From Dickeya poaceiphila (lineage in GTDB: Bacteria > Pseudomonadota > Gammaproteobacteria > Enterobacterales > Enterobacteriaceae): DNA of 64,000 nt. Numbering within the stretch: position 1 is the stretch's first letter; every line of letters starts with the position of its first letter. Positions 44,576-53,951 of this stretch are shown in pieces. The stretch covers positions 3,844,001 to 3,908,000 of the forward strand of contig NZ_CP042220.2 in assembly GCF_007858975.2 (NCBI RefSeq), given 5' to 3'. The notes beneath the pieces were generated by a model. That model made no database searches. It was not told the DNA's origin and saw only the letters and a program-made list of their open reading frames with translations. Position numbers and translations under genes: made by a program.

Positions 44576-45924
44576 ATACTACGCCAGACATTGCCCTGCC
44601 GCAGCGCCAGTCCGTAGGCAGAGACATTTCAGATCTGATCAAGCTTTCATGGCCGATGGTGATTGTGGCCTTCGCGGTCTCTCTTGCTCAAAATATCCAG
44701 ACCGCGATACTGGGCCACGGAAACGAATCAACATCGTTGTATGTTTTATCTGTAATTCAACCATTTAGCTTTTTATTTCTCTCAATCCTCGAATGCCTGG
44801 CGATTTCCAACCAGGTGTTCAGCGCGCGTTCGATGCACCAATGGTCTAAACAAAAACTCCTGCCAGCTACTGCCATTATGGCAACGCTGGGCATGGCGAT
44901 TGTTGGATTGCTGGCCGGTATCATCTCATTGAGTTCGCCTTTGCTAACGCAGCTTTTGCCGGTAGCCACTCCAGCGTTTTATAGCCAGGTCTTACCGCTT
45001 TACTTCGTTTCAATGCTGCCTTTCATCATGCTTGAAATGTGTAACAGCGCGCTCAGGGGCCAAAGCAAGAGTGCCGTCAGCATGATGGTCGTACTGGCTA
45101 ACATCGCGCTCAATGCCGCCATCTGCTATTACTGCTATCATGTGCAGAATCTGGGCTTCTGGTCGGTGATTATCGCCAACGCACTGTCTGCTTCGCTGCT
45201 CACTCCCATCGCGCTTTTACTGGTCCGGCAAACAGGGAAAGGCTGTACCGATCCTCAACCCGGTGCCTTTATCCCCCGCCTCACGGGCCTGCTGCTGAAC
45301 GTGGGTTTGCCTGTTTTCGCCTCGTTGGTCATTTTGTTTTTTAGCTCGGTGCTGATCATTCCTTTGCTCGGCACGATTGGCGAAGAGTATGTTTCGGCGT
45401 ATCTCGTCGTGAGCCGCCTCAGAATGCTGATCGTCATTCCGGCTGTTGCCTGCGGTTCAGCGCTGGCCATCATGTTCAACCAAAGGATGTCAACCCACTC
45501 GGATAGTGAACTCAAACGCCTGTTGCAGCGTGGCATGGGATTTGTCAGCGTACTGTATCTGCTGCTGACCGTTGCGGTTTATTTTCTGGAGTCCCGGCTA
45601 GTGGGTATTCTCTCTGGCGATCAACAGATCCAGTACATCAGCACAAGCATGATGATGGTGTTATTACCGGCATTTTTTATCACGCCTTTTGTCGCCTCAC
45701 TTCAGGCATTGCTTGAACAATTGGATCAGGCCAAAAGAGTTCTCATCCTCACGGTCATTATCGAAGCGGCAACCGTTGTCGCTATGTTAGCCGGATGGAA
45801 GCACTTTACTCAGCTGAATACGATTCTTTATCTTATCCTCGCGTTTAATATTATTTATTTTATTGCCTTCGGCAGAGAGTTCATCAGACTGGCAGCTAAA
45901 ATAGGAGAAAAGAATGTTTTATAG
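44572..45924 (+). CDS. MATE family efflux transporter
   Basis: This 450-residue inner-membrane protein has about 12 hydrophobic segments in the MATE arrangement. The N-terminal half begins DLIKLSWPMVIVAFAVSLAQNIQTAILGH, the usual MATE start (core KLSWPMVIVAFAVSLAQNIQ). It overlaps the upstream gene by 4 bases (ATGA) and the downstream hydrolase by 11. As the only transporter in the cluster it is the natural exporter of the product. Confidence 0.9.
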   Translation: MNTTPDIALPQRQSVGRDISDLIKLSWPMVIVAFAVSLAQNIQTAILGHGNESTSLYVLSVIQPFSFLFLSILECLAISNQVFSARSMHQWSKQKLLPATAIMATLGMAIVGLLAGIISLSSPLLTQLLPVATPAFYSQVLPLYFVSMLPFIMLEMCNSALRGQSKSAVSMMVVLANIALNAAICYYCYHVQNLGFWSVIIANALSASLLTPIALLLVRQTGKGCTDPQPGAFIPRLTGLLLNVGLPVFASLVILFFSSVLIIPLLGTIGEEYVSAYLVVSRLRMLIVIPAVACGSALAIMFNQRMSTHSDSELKRLLQRGMGFVSVLYLLLTVAVYFLESRLVGILSGDQQIQYISTSMMMVLLPAFFITPFVASLQALLEQLDQAKRVLILTVIIEAATVVAMLAGWKHFTQLNTILYLILAFNIIYFIAFGREFIRLAAKIGEKNVL

Positions 45925-46936
45925 TTTTTTTTATCCTCTACTGTTCGTTTTATGTCTGATTCATCAAAATTATCTCCGTATACTAGTGATTATGCGGTTA
46001 CGTCCAACTCTGCTGCTTAAAGCAAAAATACGGCCAGCCACACATTACGCAAGAGCATGTCATCTTATTAGTCTGTTTGATCTTTATTCGTTGCATGTAA
46101 TGTCATCCTGGTTTTCCGCGCTTTATGCCATTCACCTGTTTGAGAAAACACGTGCGCTACCCTATAAGCAAGGTGAATTAATGCTGCTGAGTAGTTGCAT
46201 ACAGGATGAGTTATTGTGGCGTGGCAAAACCGTAACGCTCTTTATTTACCCTCAATCTTCGCCCGATGCTGAAAAAATTCTCCTGCTTCACGGCTGGGAT
46301 GGCCGCAGTATTATGTTTCGCCAACTAGCGCAGCAGCTTCAAAAGCAGGGATATGCCGTTTTTGCGCCCGATCTTCCCGCACACGGTATCTCAAAGGGTA
46401 AAAAGACCTCGTTTTATGATTTAGCACGCTTTGTTCTTCAGATAGCAAAAGACTATGGAAATTTTTCCGTCGTGATGGGCCACTCTACAGGCGGATTAAT
46501 CAGTTGCATGGCGGCATTACAGGGGATGTCATTTAAAAGTATGGTACTGATGAGCAGCCCCAGCAGCTATGGAAAAATGGTTGACAGATATGTCGCTATC
46601 AATCGGCTTCCAGTGCGAATCGCCGCCTCTATGAAAAAGATTTATCGCTTACGTTATGGCGTTCATCCCGACCATATTGGCCCGGCCCTATATCATGAGA
46701 TAAAACAACCGGTGTTGATTGTGCATGACGCGCAAGACGTAAGCCTTGGAATGGAACATGCAACCGAGTTGAACGATGCCTTTACTAACAGTCAGCTTGT
46801 GACAACACAGGGAAAAGGTCATAACGGCGCTTTACGTGACGCAGAAATATTCAACCATATTTCTGACTTCGTCTCGCGCACGATAAATGAAGACTTCTAT
46901 TCCTTTAAAAAAAACATCTTCGCAAAAAATCACTAA
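45914..46936 (+). CDS. Alpha/beta hydrolase 1, membrane-anchored
   Basis: This 340-residue protein begins with a hydrophobic anchor (FYSFFYPLLFVLCLI) and then an alpha/beta-hydrolase fold: oxyanion-hole motif LLHGWDGRS (about 124-132), nucleophile Ser191 in GHSTGG, and probable acid and base in VHDAQDVS and GKGHNGAL. It may release the product from a carrier or cut a thioester/ester. It is related to hydrolase 2 at 57572. A 143-base gap follows, the first break in the cluster, with a possible promoter. Confidence 0.85.
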   Translation: MFYSFFYPLLFVLCLIHQNYLRILVIMRLRPTLLLKAKIRPATHYARACHLISLFDLYSLHVMSSWFSALYAIHLFEKTRALPYKQGELMLLSSCIQDELLWRGKTVTLFIYPQSSPDAEKILLLHGWDGRSIMFRQLAQQLQKQGYAVFAPDLPAHGISKGKKTSFYDLARFVLQIAKDYGNFSVVMGHSTGGLISCMAALQGMSFKSMVLMSSPSSYGKMVDRYVAINRLPVRIAASMKKIYRLRYGVHPDHIGPALYHEIKQPVLIVHDAQDVSLGMEHATELNDAFTNSQLVTTQGKGHNGALRDAEIFNHISDFVSRTINEDFYSFKKNIFAKNH

Positions 46937-47079
46937 TTAGAATAAATAGAAACAAGAAACATTCATATAATAAAAGTCAGCCAACTCAGCTGCTTCAATT
47001 ATATAACAAATGCAATCTCAGAGAAATTATTAGAATTAACGTTGTTAAATTCAATCTTCCATAATCAGGACATTGAACG
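46937..47079 (+). promoter_or_regulatory. Candidate internal promoter region
   Basis: 143 AT-rich bases between hydrolase 1 and carrier 2 are the longest gap within the cluster. AGGA lies 9 bases before the carrier ATG. A separate promoter for the second transcription unit is likely but no clear -35/-10 pair is claimed. Confidence 0.35.
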
Positions 47080-47385
47080 ATGAATTTATTACAGTCAAAC
47101 ATAGAAGAATTCATATTATCCTCTCTTCGTAGAATGGGTGTTGAAGCGTCAACACTTGACGCCATTATGGACGGCGCAGAAATGTACGGCCCAACCGGCG
47201 TTCTTGATTCTGTTCACCTGGTTGGTTTACTTTCCGATATCGGTGATGTCGTGGAAAGCGCAGACACGTCCGGCGGAAGCTTTTTTGATATTCTCGACAG
47301 CGATCTCTTCCTTCAGTTTAAAAATCTTGAAAGCACGAAAACGTTTCTGAGTGAGAGGTTTGGCTATGTCAACTTTTCCGCCTGA
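47080..47385 (+). CDS. Acyl carrier protein 2
   Basis: This 101-residue carrier has its phosphopantetheine site at Ser44 in TGVLDSVHLVGLL. The stretch SGGSFFDILDSDLFLQFKNL replaces the usual helix III region and is longer than in AcpP. Its last 20 bases overlap the PLP decarboxylase gene, so the two proteins are made together; this is the arrangement expected if the decarboxylase acts on an aminoacyl group attached to this carrier. Confidence 0.8.
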   Translation: MNLLQSNIEEFILSSLRRMGVEASTLDAIMDGAEMYGPTGVLDSVHLVGLLSDIGDVVESADTSGGSFFDILDSDLFLQFKNLESTKTFLSERFGYVNFSA

Positions 47386-48673
47386 TAGTGATTTCATCAA
47401 CCATACGCATATTGAAAACGTATCATACCTACGCCTGGCGAATACGATTTCAACGCCCTTTTATGCGTACAGCGCGTCTCAGATTAAGAAAGATTTCAGC
47501 GAACTGAAGGCTGCGCTGCCTGCTGGGATTCGTTTCTTTTACTCCCTTAAAGCGAATCCCAATAAAGCCCTGGTTTCATTACTGCATCAGGCTGGCGCGG
47601 GAACCGAAGTCTGCTCCTTAGCAGAGTTAAAATCGACGCTCATGCTCGGAGTGAAACCGGAAGAGATCATTTTTGTTGGCCCCGGCAAGCATACCCCCGA
47701 ACTGACGGCATGTTGCGAAGCGGGTATCAAAGCCGTTGTGGTTGAGTCCATTCAGGAACTGAGTCTGCTGAATGATATCGCCGCGACGCTCAATAAAACG
47801 CAAAATATAGCCTTGCGCATTAATCCAGCGTTTAGCGGAGAGAAAGCCCGGCTCGTCATGAGCGGCAAACCTCGCCAGTTTGGTATCGATGAAGAGCAAA
47901 TTCCTCAGGCCATCGAGCAGGTGAACACACTCGGCAACCTGCGGCTGGTGGGTATCCATATTTATCTCGGCACCCGCATTCTTGAATGGCAGGCCATTGT
48001 TCGTAATACACAGAACATCCTCAATCTCGCGCAAGAACTGCAGAAAACCCATGGACTGACGTTCGATTTCGTCGATGTTGGCGGCGGGTTTGGAGTGCGC
48101 TATTTCGAGAATGAAAAAAAGCTGGATCTGGAAGCGCTTGGCGCCGCTCTGCAACCTGTCATCCATCAATATCAACAGGCTAACCCCAATACCCATATCA
48201 TCATCGAACTGGGACGTTACCTGATTGCTCGTGCAGGCATCTTCGTTACCCGCGTGAACTGTCTGAAATCATCGCGTGATGCATGGTTCGCTATCTGCGA
48301 TGGGGGCGCAAACTGCCACGGTAGCGCCGCTGGCATTAACTCGTTAATACGGCGCAATTTCCCCATGGCACGCCTGGGCACGCCAGGAGCAAGCGAAAAG
48401 CAGCGTTATCAGGTCACGGGTCCATTGTGCACACCAACGGATATGTTGGGTGAAAACGTCCTGCTGGATAGGTTACATGCCGGAGATCTTATTGGTATTG
48501 GGCACTCAGGCGCGTATGGCGCTAGCGCCTCGCCGGTGAATTTCCTTAGCTTCGGTCATCCCGCAGAACTGCTGATTGAAAACGATAGAGCCGTACTGAT
48601 CCGCACGCCGGATAATGTCGAAAGCCTGCTGGCTCCTCAGGTTTATGAATCGCTTTCGCTCTGCGATGAGTAA
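47366..48673 (+). CDS. PLP-dependent (fold type III) decarboxylase, BtrK/DAP-decarboxylase-like
   Basis: This 435-residue enzyme belongs to the ornithine/diaminopimelate decarboxylase family. The PLP Lys62 is in FFYSLKANPN, the glycine loop is DVGGGFGVRY, the phosphate-binding Glu-Gly-Arg is ELGRYLIARAG, and the catalytic Cys is in TGPLCTPTD. Carrier-coupled relatives such as BtrK decarboxylate an aminoacyl thioester on an ACP. ATG 47366 is preferred to GTG 47351 because AGAGG lies 7 bases before it. No lysine-pathway genes are near, so a biosynthetic role in this cluster is likely. Confidence 0.82.
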   Translation: MSTFPPDSDFINHTHIENVSYLRLANTISTPFYAYSASQIKKDFSELKAALPAGIRFFYSLKANPNKALVSLLHQAGAGTEVCSLAELKSTLMLGVKPEEIIFVGPGKHTPELTACCEAGIKAVVVESIQELSLLNDIAATLNKTQNIALRINPAFSGEKARLVMSGKPRQFGIDEEQIPQAIEQVNTLGNLRLVGIHIYLGTRILEWQAIVRNTQNILNLAQELQKTHGLTFDFVDVGGGFGVRYFENEKKLDLEALGAALQPVIHQYQQANPNTHIIIELGRYLIARAGIFVTRVNCLKSSRDAWFAICDGGANCHGSAAGINSLIRRNFPMARLGTPGASEKQRYQVTGPLCTPTDMLGENVLLDRLHAGDLIGIGHSGAYGASASPVNFLSFGHPAELLIENDRAVLIRTPDNVESLLAPQVYESLSLCDE

Positions 48674-48682
48674 GGTGACACG

Positions 48683-49603
48683 ATGAGTCTGGCTTTCTCA
48701 ACCTCACAATTGATATGGCAAACCTATGCCCATTCAGTTGACAAGCTTGCCTCTGATGAAAAGCAGAATGAGGCGCTGAGATCCTTTGTGAATGCGCTCT
48801 ACTGTTCACACGGGCGCGAAGAAACGGCGTCAGGTGAACACGTCGATCGGTGGTTCACCTCTGGCGCTCACCCCTTCTTCACCATGCTAAAGCCGCTCCT
48901 GATGACACTGAACGCACAGGCTCCGCTGGCATCACTGGATTTGGTGGTACTGGCACACTGGACACACGACACCATTATTGGTCACTCCGTGACGAATGCC
49001 GTCATGCATGAGGTACAGGCGAACGCTGCATTCGGCATCGCGGTTAGCGACCATGGCATCAGCAGTTCCTGGCTGGCGCTTTCACTGATTGAGGACTATC
49101 TGGCAGAGGATGACGAAGAAGAGGCCAGGAGCAGCGCACTGCTATTAATTGCCGATCAGAATACATCGCTCCATGAAAGCCGGTATCTGGATACCATTTC
49201 AGCACAGCCCTGCGCAGGCGCGGTGCTCTTGAAAAAAGCACCGCGCGGCTCACAGCATGGCGCAAAAAATGAGATCAACTTCAGGGGTTATACAAAAATC
49301 CAACCACCCGTAGCGTGGAGCACGTCCTGGCTTGCCACATTGTCGAAGCAATTTTTCGATGCGGCAGACGGTGAATTACCTTTAGTGATTATTACCAGCG
49401 CCTTTCTGGCATCCAGGTTCGATGAGCGCAGTTCGGCCAAAAAAATTAATCTACACGTTTGGGATGACTCGCTGCTCTCGGTCGCCCCCTGGGCATTGTT
49501 AAAACAATGTGCAGAACCCGCGACGCGCTATTTTTTTCTTCAGGAAGAAAATGAAGCCATCATGGTTGCAGCATTTTTATCAGGCAGCGCATCATGTATA
49601 TAA
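48683..49603 (+). CDS. KAS III-like protein lacking the active-site Cys (partner 1)
   Basis: This 306-residue protein aligns with the thiolase-fold region of the neighbouring KAS proteins (LAHWTHDTIIGHSVTNAVMH, then GIAVSDHGISSSWLALSLIE), but Ile126 stands where the catalytic Cys should be. No HQAN or GHCF motif is found in its C-terminal half. It overlaps the intact KAS 2 gene by 10 bases. This is the pattern of PqsB, the inactive subunit of the PqsBC heterodimer. It is clearly paralogous to the protein at 60518. Confidence 0.7.
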   Translation: MSLAFSTSQLIWQTYAHSVDKLASDEKQNEALRSFVNALYCSHGREETASGEHVDRWFTSGAHPFFTMLKPLLMTLNAQAPLASLDLVVLAHWTHDTIIGHSVTNAVMHEVQANAAFGIAVSDHGISSSWLALSLIEDYLAEDDEEEARSSALLLIADQNTSLHESRYLDTISAQPCAGAVLLKKAPRGSQHGAKNEINFRGYTKIQPPVAWSTSWLATLSKQFFDAADGELPLVIITSAFLASRFDERSSAKKINLHVWDDSLLSVAPWALLKQCAEPATRYFFLQEENEAIMVAAFLSGSASCI

Positions 49604-50559
49604 ACCATATCACCCATTTAATTTCCCCTACGCTGACGCCCATTAGTGAACTCAGTGAACGGTATAAATGGGGCAACCGAAACGATAAAATATTTAGCCG
49701 TTTTCACAACCTGAAATCAGCCAGCCTGTTTCGGGACACGGCGTTGCCGACGCTCTTACAGAACCTGACCAATAAAATCATTCAGGAATGCGAGCCTTCA
49801 CTACTTGAAAATCTTGATTTTATCGTGTGGGCCCATTCCCTTCATGCCGTCGCACCATTTGACGTAAATTCGGTAATACAGGCACAGTTCAGCCATGTTT
49901 TTAATAACAAGAACATTGAGTTTTTTTCTGTCACTCAGGCGTCCTGCGCCAGTGGGATGCTGGCGATGAAGTTTATTCAGGCAAAGCTCGACGCAGGAAA
50001 ATGGCGCAACGGTTTACTCATAACGGGTGAGAAATGTTTTCATAAGACCGTACAGTATGTCGATCAGAATGGATATTTTGGCGAGGGGCTTAGCGCCAGC
50101 GTTATCAGTGCGACACCTGCACAAGCTGCGCTCAACGTTAAGGCGCTGGAAATTAAACAGCTCGCAGAATTTGGTACACGTATGCGGGCAACGACACGCG
50201 AAAGCGAAAATAAATATGACAGTGAATTTCTCCCCACAATGCATAAAGCGATACACCAAAGCTTGAGTCAGGCAACCTATAAGGCAAGCGAACTGAATTA
50301 TTTATTACCCTATCATATCAGTCCGGTGACATTTGACCGCCTTGCCGATCGCGTCGGTTTCAGCCGCGATATTATTTATAAAGATAACTTATATACCCTT
50401 GGGCATTGTTTTTGTAGCGATGCGTTCATCAATTTGGGTGAGCTTATTTCACAACAAGGAAATAACCTGCAGGGCAAAATCATTCTTAGTCTCGCATCGG
50501 GTGTGGCAGGCACATTCGCCACGATGATTATTAAATCAGAAACAGGGGTTACCGAATGA
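49594..50559 (+). CDS. KAS III-like condensing enzyme 2
   Basis: This 321-residue KAS III relative keeps Cys118 (VTQASCASGMLA) and a His in the HQAN position (LPYHISP, His241). At the GNT position it has LGHCFCSDAFINLGEL, so His271 replaces the usual Asn, as in KAS 3 and 4. The shared motif TGEKCFH follows the Cys region. It is coupled to the Cys-less partner upstream (10-base overlap) and to the ligase downstream (ATGA). Confidence 0.82.
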   Translation: MYINHITHLISPTLTPISELSERYKWGNRNDKIFSRFHNLKSASLFRDTALPTLLQNLTNKIIQECEPSLLENLDFIVWAHSLHAVAPFDVNSVIQAQFSHVFNNKNIEFFSVTQASCASGMLAMKFIQAKLDAGKWRNGLLITGEKCFHKTVQYVDQNGYFGEGLSASVISATPAQAALNVKALEIKQLAEFGTRMRATTRESENKYDSEFLPTMHKAIHQSLSQATYKASELNYLLPYHISPVTFDRLADRVGFSRDIIYKDNLYTLGHCFCSDAFINLGELISQQGNNLQGKIILSLASGVAGTFATMIIKSETGVTE

Positions 50560-52121
50560 GTATTTCTCATCTGACAAACTGGCTTAGTAAAACAGTCATT
50601 TCGCGTCCCGACAATATTGCAATCATTACGACTGACGAGCACGTCACCTGGTCAGAGCTAATGACGCGTGTGCAGAACACTGCGCATTACTTAAAAAGCC
50701 AGGGCGTGAAGCGCGGAGACCGCGTTCTGGTCTGGCTTCCGAATAGCATTGATTTTGTGGTCAGCTTCTGGGCGACACAATATTTGCAGGCCGTTTTTGT
50801 CCCTGTGAATCCTGACACGCCGCTGGAAAGAGTAATGTGGTTACTCAATAACGCCGAAGCCTTTACTTTAATTACCGAAGCATCCCGCGCAGGCCAGCTT
50901 CATGCCGAGCCTGGCCAGACTACGTCCGTAACCGTTATTTATGACAGCGAACCGGAAGATGACAAGCCCTCTGCGGCAACGCTATCACTCAGGCAGATAG
51001 CCGCAGCAACGTTTAGCCAAAACGTCTCCGTCACCTCCTCGCTTGACGTTGATCTGGCGTGCTTGATTTACACATCCGGGTCTACCGGAAATCCCAAAGG
51101 GGTTATGCTTACGCAGCGTAATATGCTTAGCGCCGCGACATCCGTCAGTACCTACCTGCAACTGGCGGCGGATGACCGTATTTACTGCGCCATCCCCATG
51201 AGTTTCGACTACGGACTTTATCAAGCGATCATGGCAACGCGAGTCGGAGCAACGCTGATTCTGGAGCGTGATTTTACCAGGCCGCTGTTCGCCCTGTCGC
51301 ACGCGGTAAAAAATCAGGCCACGCTGCTGCCTATCGTCCCTTCAATGCTGTCCATTATTGCGCCGCTCGCCAGCCGCTATGATCTGTCGTCAATTCGTAA
51401 GATCACCAATACCGCTGCGGCATTACATCCCGCAGACATTGACAAGTTAATGAACCTATTTCCACAGGCGGAAATCTTCTCCATGTACGGGCTGACGGAA
51501 TGCCATCGTTGTACATGGCTTCCGCCCGCCATGCTCAGGGAAAATAAAGAGAGCGTCGGCTACGCTATCCCCAACACCGAACTGTGGGTGGTTGATGAGC
51601 ATGGCGTGGCACATACGGCCAACGCCACCGGTGAGTTGGTCATCCGAGGCGCCACGGTAATGAGCGGCTACTGGCGAAATGAAGAACAAACAAAAAAGAA
51701 ACTACGCCCAGGCCCGCTTCCTGGTGAACAGGTTCTCTATACCGGCGATATCTGCCGTCTGGACAAAAACGGCCTGCTTTACTTCATTTCCCGGCAGGAT
51801 GACATCCTAAAATCCTGTGGTGAAAAGGTGGCGCCAAAAGAAGTGGAAAGCGTGATTAAACGTTTTCCCGGTGTGTTGCAGGTCGCGGTACTTGGGCTGC
51901 CTCACCCGGTTTACGGTGCAGAGATCGTTGCCTGTATTGAAGCACAAGACGCTATCGATCTGCCTGCCCTAAAGGCGTTCTGCAAAACCCATCTCGAAGC
52001 TTATAAGTGCCCACATCGTTATGTTGTCAAGGACCAGTTAACGCGCAATCCCAACGGCAAGATCGATAAACATTCGCTGATGGCTTCCCTGACATCACTC
52101 ACTCAACCCGAAACGATTTAA
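50556..52121 (+). CDS. Acyl/aryl-type AMP-dependent ligase
   Basis: This 521-residue adenylate-forming enzyme activates a carboxylic acid and probably passes it to a carrier or CoA. Motifs: LIYTSGSTGNPKGVML (A3, about 170-185), CAIPMSFDYGLYQAIMATR (A4), FSMYGLTECHR (A5), YTGDICRLDKNG (A7), SCGEKVAPKEVE (A8) and NPNGKIDKH (A10, with the adenylation Lys). The A5 and A8 forms fit acyl-CoA/aryl ligases more than amino-acid activators. It is the first of three adenylating enzymes in the cluster and lies directly before carrier 3. Confidence 0.85.
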   Translation: MSISHLTNWLSKTVISRPDNIAIITTDEHVTWSELMTRVQNTAHYLKSQGVKRGDRVLVWLPNSIDFVVSFWATQYLQAVFVPVNPDTPLERVMWLLNNAEAFTLITEASRAGQLHAEPGQTTSVTVIYDSEPEDDKPSAATLSLRQIAAATFSQNVSVTSSLDVDLACLIYTSGSTGNPKGVMLTQRNMLSAATSVSTYLQLAADDRIYCAIPMSFDYGLYQAIMATRVGATLILERDFTRPLFALSHAVKNQATLLPIVPSMLSIIAPLASRYDLSSIRKITNTAAALHPADIDKLMNLFPQAEIFSMYGLTECHRCTWLPPAMLRENKESVGYAIPNTELWVVDEHGVAHTANATGELVIRGATVMSGYWRNEEQTKKKLRPGPLPGEQVLYTGDICRLDKNGLLYFISRQDDILKSCGEKVAPKEVESVIKRFPGVLQVAVLGLPHPVYGAEIVACIEAQDAIDLPALKAFCKTHLEAYKCPHRYVVKDQLTRNPNGKIDKHSLMASLTSLTQPETI

Positions 52122-52142
52122 CTTACCGTCAAGGAAACGATT

Positions 52143-52397
52143 ATGTATACCTCCATCATTATCGAAGCCATTGGGCTGGTTTTAGAAACATCCAATGTAA
52201 GCGAACTCAATGCGTCAACGCATCTTGAGCGTGATCTGGGCTTTGAAAGCGGCCTGTATATCGAACTGATTATGTACCTTGAAGAGAAAATCGATGGTCT
52301 GGTGCTGGACCCGGCGACCTTAGAGCTTAAAAACTTCGAAACCGTCGGCACGCTATCCAGCTATATCGAACGTCAGCTCGTGGATCAGGTGGCATAA
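52143..52397 (+). CDS. Acyl carrier protein 3
   Basis: This 84-residue carrier has its attachment site at Ser36 in DLGFESGLYIELIM; Glu precedes the Ser in place of the usual Asp. AAGGA just upstream is a good ribosome site. The gene sits between the acyl ligase and two amino-acid-type ligases, which makes it the likely acceptor for at least one of them. It ends one base before the next ATG. Confidence 0.82.
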   Translation: MYTSIIIEAIGLVLETSNVSELNASTHLERDLGFESGLYIELIMYLEEKIDGLVLDPATLELKNFETVGTLSSYIERQLVDQVA

Positions 52398-53951
52398 ATG
52401 TCTTCATGGTCTGAACTGATTGCCATTTACCGGCAGTTCCAGAACCACGACGGTAACGCGTGGCAGTGCAGGGGCGATAGTTTTAACTATGTCGCCTTGT
52501 TTCACCGCGCCTGCGATATCGCCCTGTTTATCCAGACCCATCAGCAGGAAAGTCACCGGGCGTTCACGCCGGTTTTAGTCTATGGTCACAGATCGTTTGA
52601 TTTTCTGGCTGCATGGTGGGCGTGCCTGCTGTGCGGTTGTGCGGTTATTCCGGTCGAGGCGGATAATAGCCGCGAACGACTTGATCGGATCGCTAACACT
52701 ACCGGCGCCAACCTGTTAATCAATACCCACGACACGGCGTTCAGGCTTAAGTATGCGGATGTCGCATCCACCTCCAGCATCCCCACGGCTATCCATCGCA
52801 CTGACGAGGTTGACACACTCATCCGCCGTACGGAACAAGCGATTGCAGAGCGCAGCTGGCACGGTCTGGCTTATATCATGTTTTCCTCCGGCACTACCGG
52901 AGAGCCAAAAGGCATACCCATCACCGTAGACAACCTGGCCGACTTCGTTAGATGGATTGCTACGGATTACCCCCTGAATGGGCCGGTAACCGGTAACGTG
53001 CGCTACTGTTTCGATGTTTCCCTGTTTGAGCTGTGGCTTGCCTGGTCGTTTCGCCAGCCGATTTCCATACTCGATTACACGGAGCTGGTTAACACACGCA
53101 AGCTGATTGCCCAACATGCCAATATCAAGCTTAGCTGCTGGGTGTCCACCCCTTCCATCGTCAAACTCTATTTGATGGATAAGACGTTCAATCAACAGAC
53201 ACTGCCTTACCTCAATCGCTTTATGTTCTGCGGAGAAACGCTGACCAAAGAGATTGTGGCGTCGTTGTGGGAGCGCTTTCCTGATGCGCAAATCATCAAC
53301 ACCTATGGCCCAACGGAATGCACCGTCGCCGTAACAGCGGTCCGTATCACCCCGCCCATGTTAAAGGACAGTAAGTCCTTACCTATCGGCTCAGCACGCC
53401 CTGGAACGGCGGTGTATCTGGAACGAACGGATGATGCCACCGGGTACGGTGAAATTGTGATTAGCGGCACCAGCGTCGGCGCGGGATATCTCAACGCACC
53501 ACCAGAGCGTGCGGCAAATTTCTCGCTCACCTCAGAAGGCCGCACTTATAGAACCGGCGATATCGGCACCTTTGATGGTCGCTATTTTTACTTTATTGGA
53601 CGACATGACAAAGAAGTAAAAATTCAGGGCTACCGTATCGATCTCCATGCTATTGAACATTATCTCCTGTCCCGCAGCGGTATCTCAGCGGTCATCGTTG
53701 AACCGTATTGCCGCAAAGGCACAGCGGAGTCTGTACAGGTATTTGTCGCCGCAGCCGACGACATCGACTTTTCCTTGCTGGCAGAAGACATGCGGGAGCA
53801 TTTTCCGACCTGGAGCGTACCACGCTACTGGTATCGGATTGCGGATATCCAGTTAAACAACAATGGCAAGCTTGACCGTCAGGCTGTTAAACAAATCGCA
53901 TTAGAAAGCGGGTGCAAATATGTTTCTGTCCCAGGTAAAACCTCTGTTTGA
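52398..53951 (+). CDS. Amino-acid-adenylating enzyme 1 (DltA/NRPS A-domain type)
   Basis: This 517-residue stand-alone adenylation enzyme has IMFSSGTTGEPKGIPI (A3), RYCFDVSLFELWLAW (A4, with the Asp that binds an alpha-amino group), NTYGPTECTVAVT (A5), YRTGDIG (A7), KIQGYRIDLHAIE (A8) and NNNGKLDRQA (A10). No carrier or condensation domain is attached, so it must load a separate carrier, probably carrier 3. It begins one base after that gene. Substrate cannot be read with confidence. Confidence 0.87.
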   Translation: MSSWSELIAIYRQFQNHDGNAWQCRGDSFNYVALFHRACDIALFIQTHQQESHRAFTPVLVYGHRSFDFLAAWWACLLCGCAVIPVEADNSRERLDRIANTTGANLLINTHDTAFRLKYADVASTSSIPTAIHRTDEVDTLIRRTEQAIAERSWHGLAYIMFSSGTTGEPKGIPITVDNLADFVRWIATDYPLNGPVTGNVRYCFDVSLFELWLAWSFRQPISILDYTELVNTRKLIAQHANIKLSCWVSTPSIVKLYLMDKTFNQQTLPYLNRFMFCGETLTKEIVASLWERFPDAQIINTYGPTECTVAVTAVRITPPMLKDSKSLPIGSARPGTAVYLERTDDATGYGEIVISGTSVGAGYLNAPPERAANFSLTSEGRTYRTGDIGTFDGRYFYFIGRHDKEVKIQGYRIDLHAIEHYLLSRSGISAVIVEPYCRKGTAESVQVFVAAADDIDFSLLAEDMREHFPTWSVPRYWYRIADIQLNNNGKLDRQAVKQIALESGCKYVSVPGKTSV

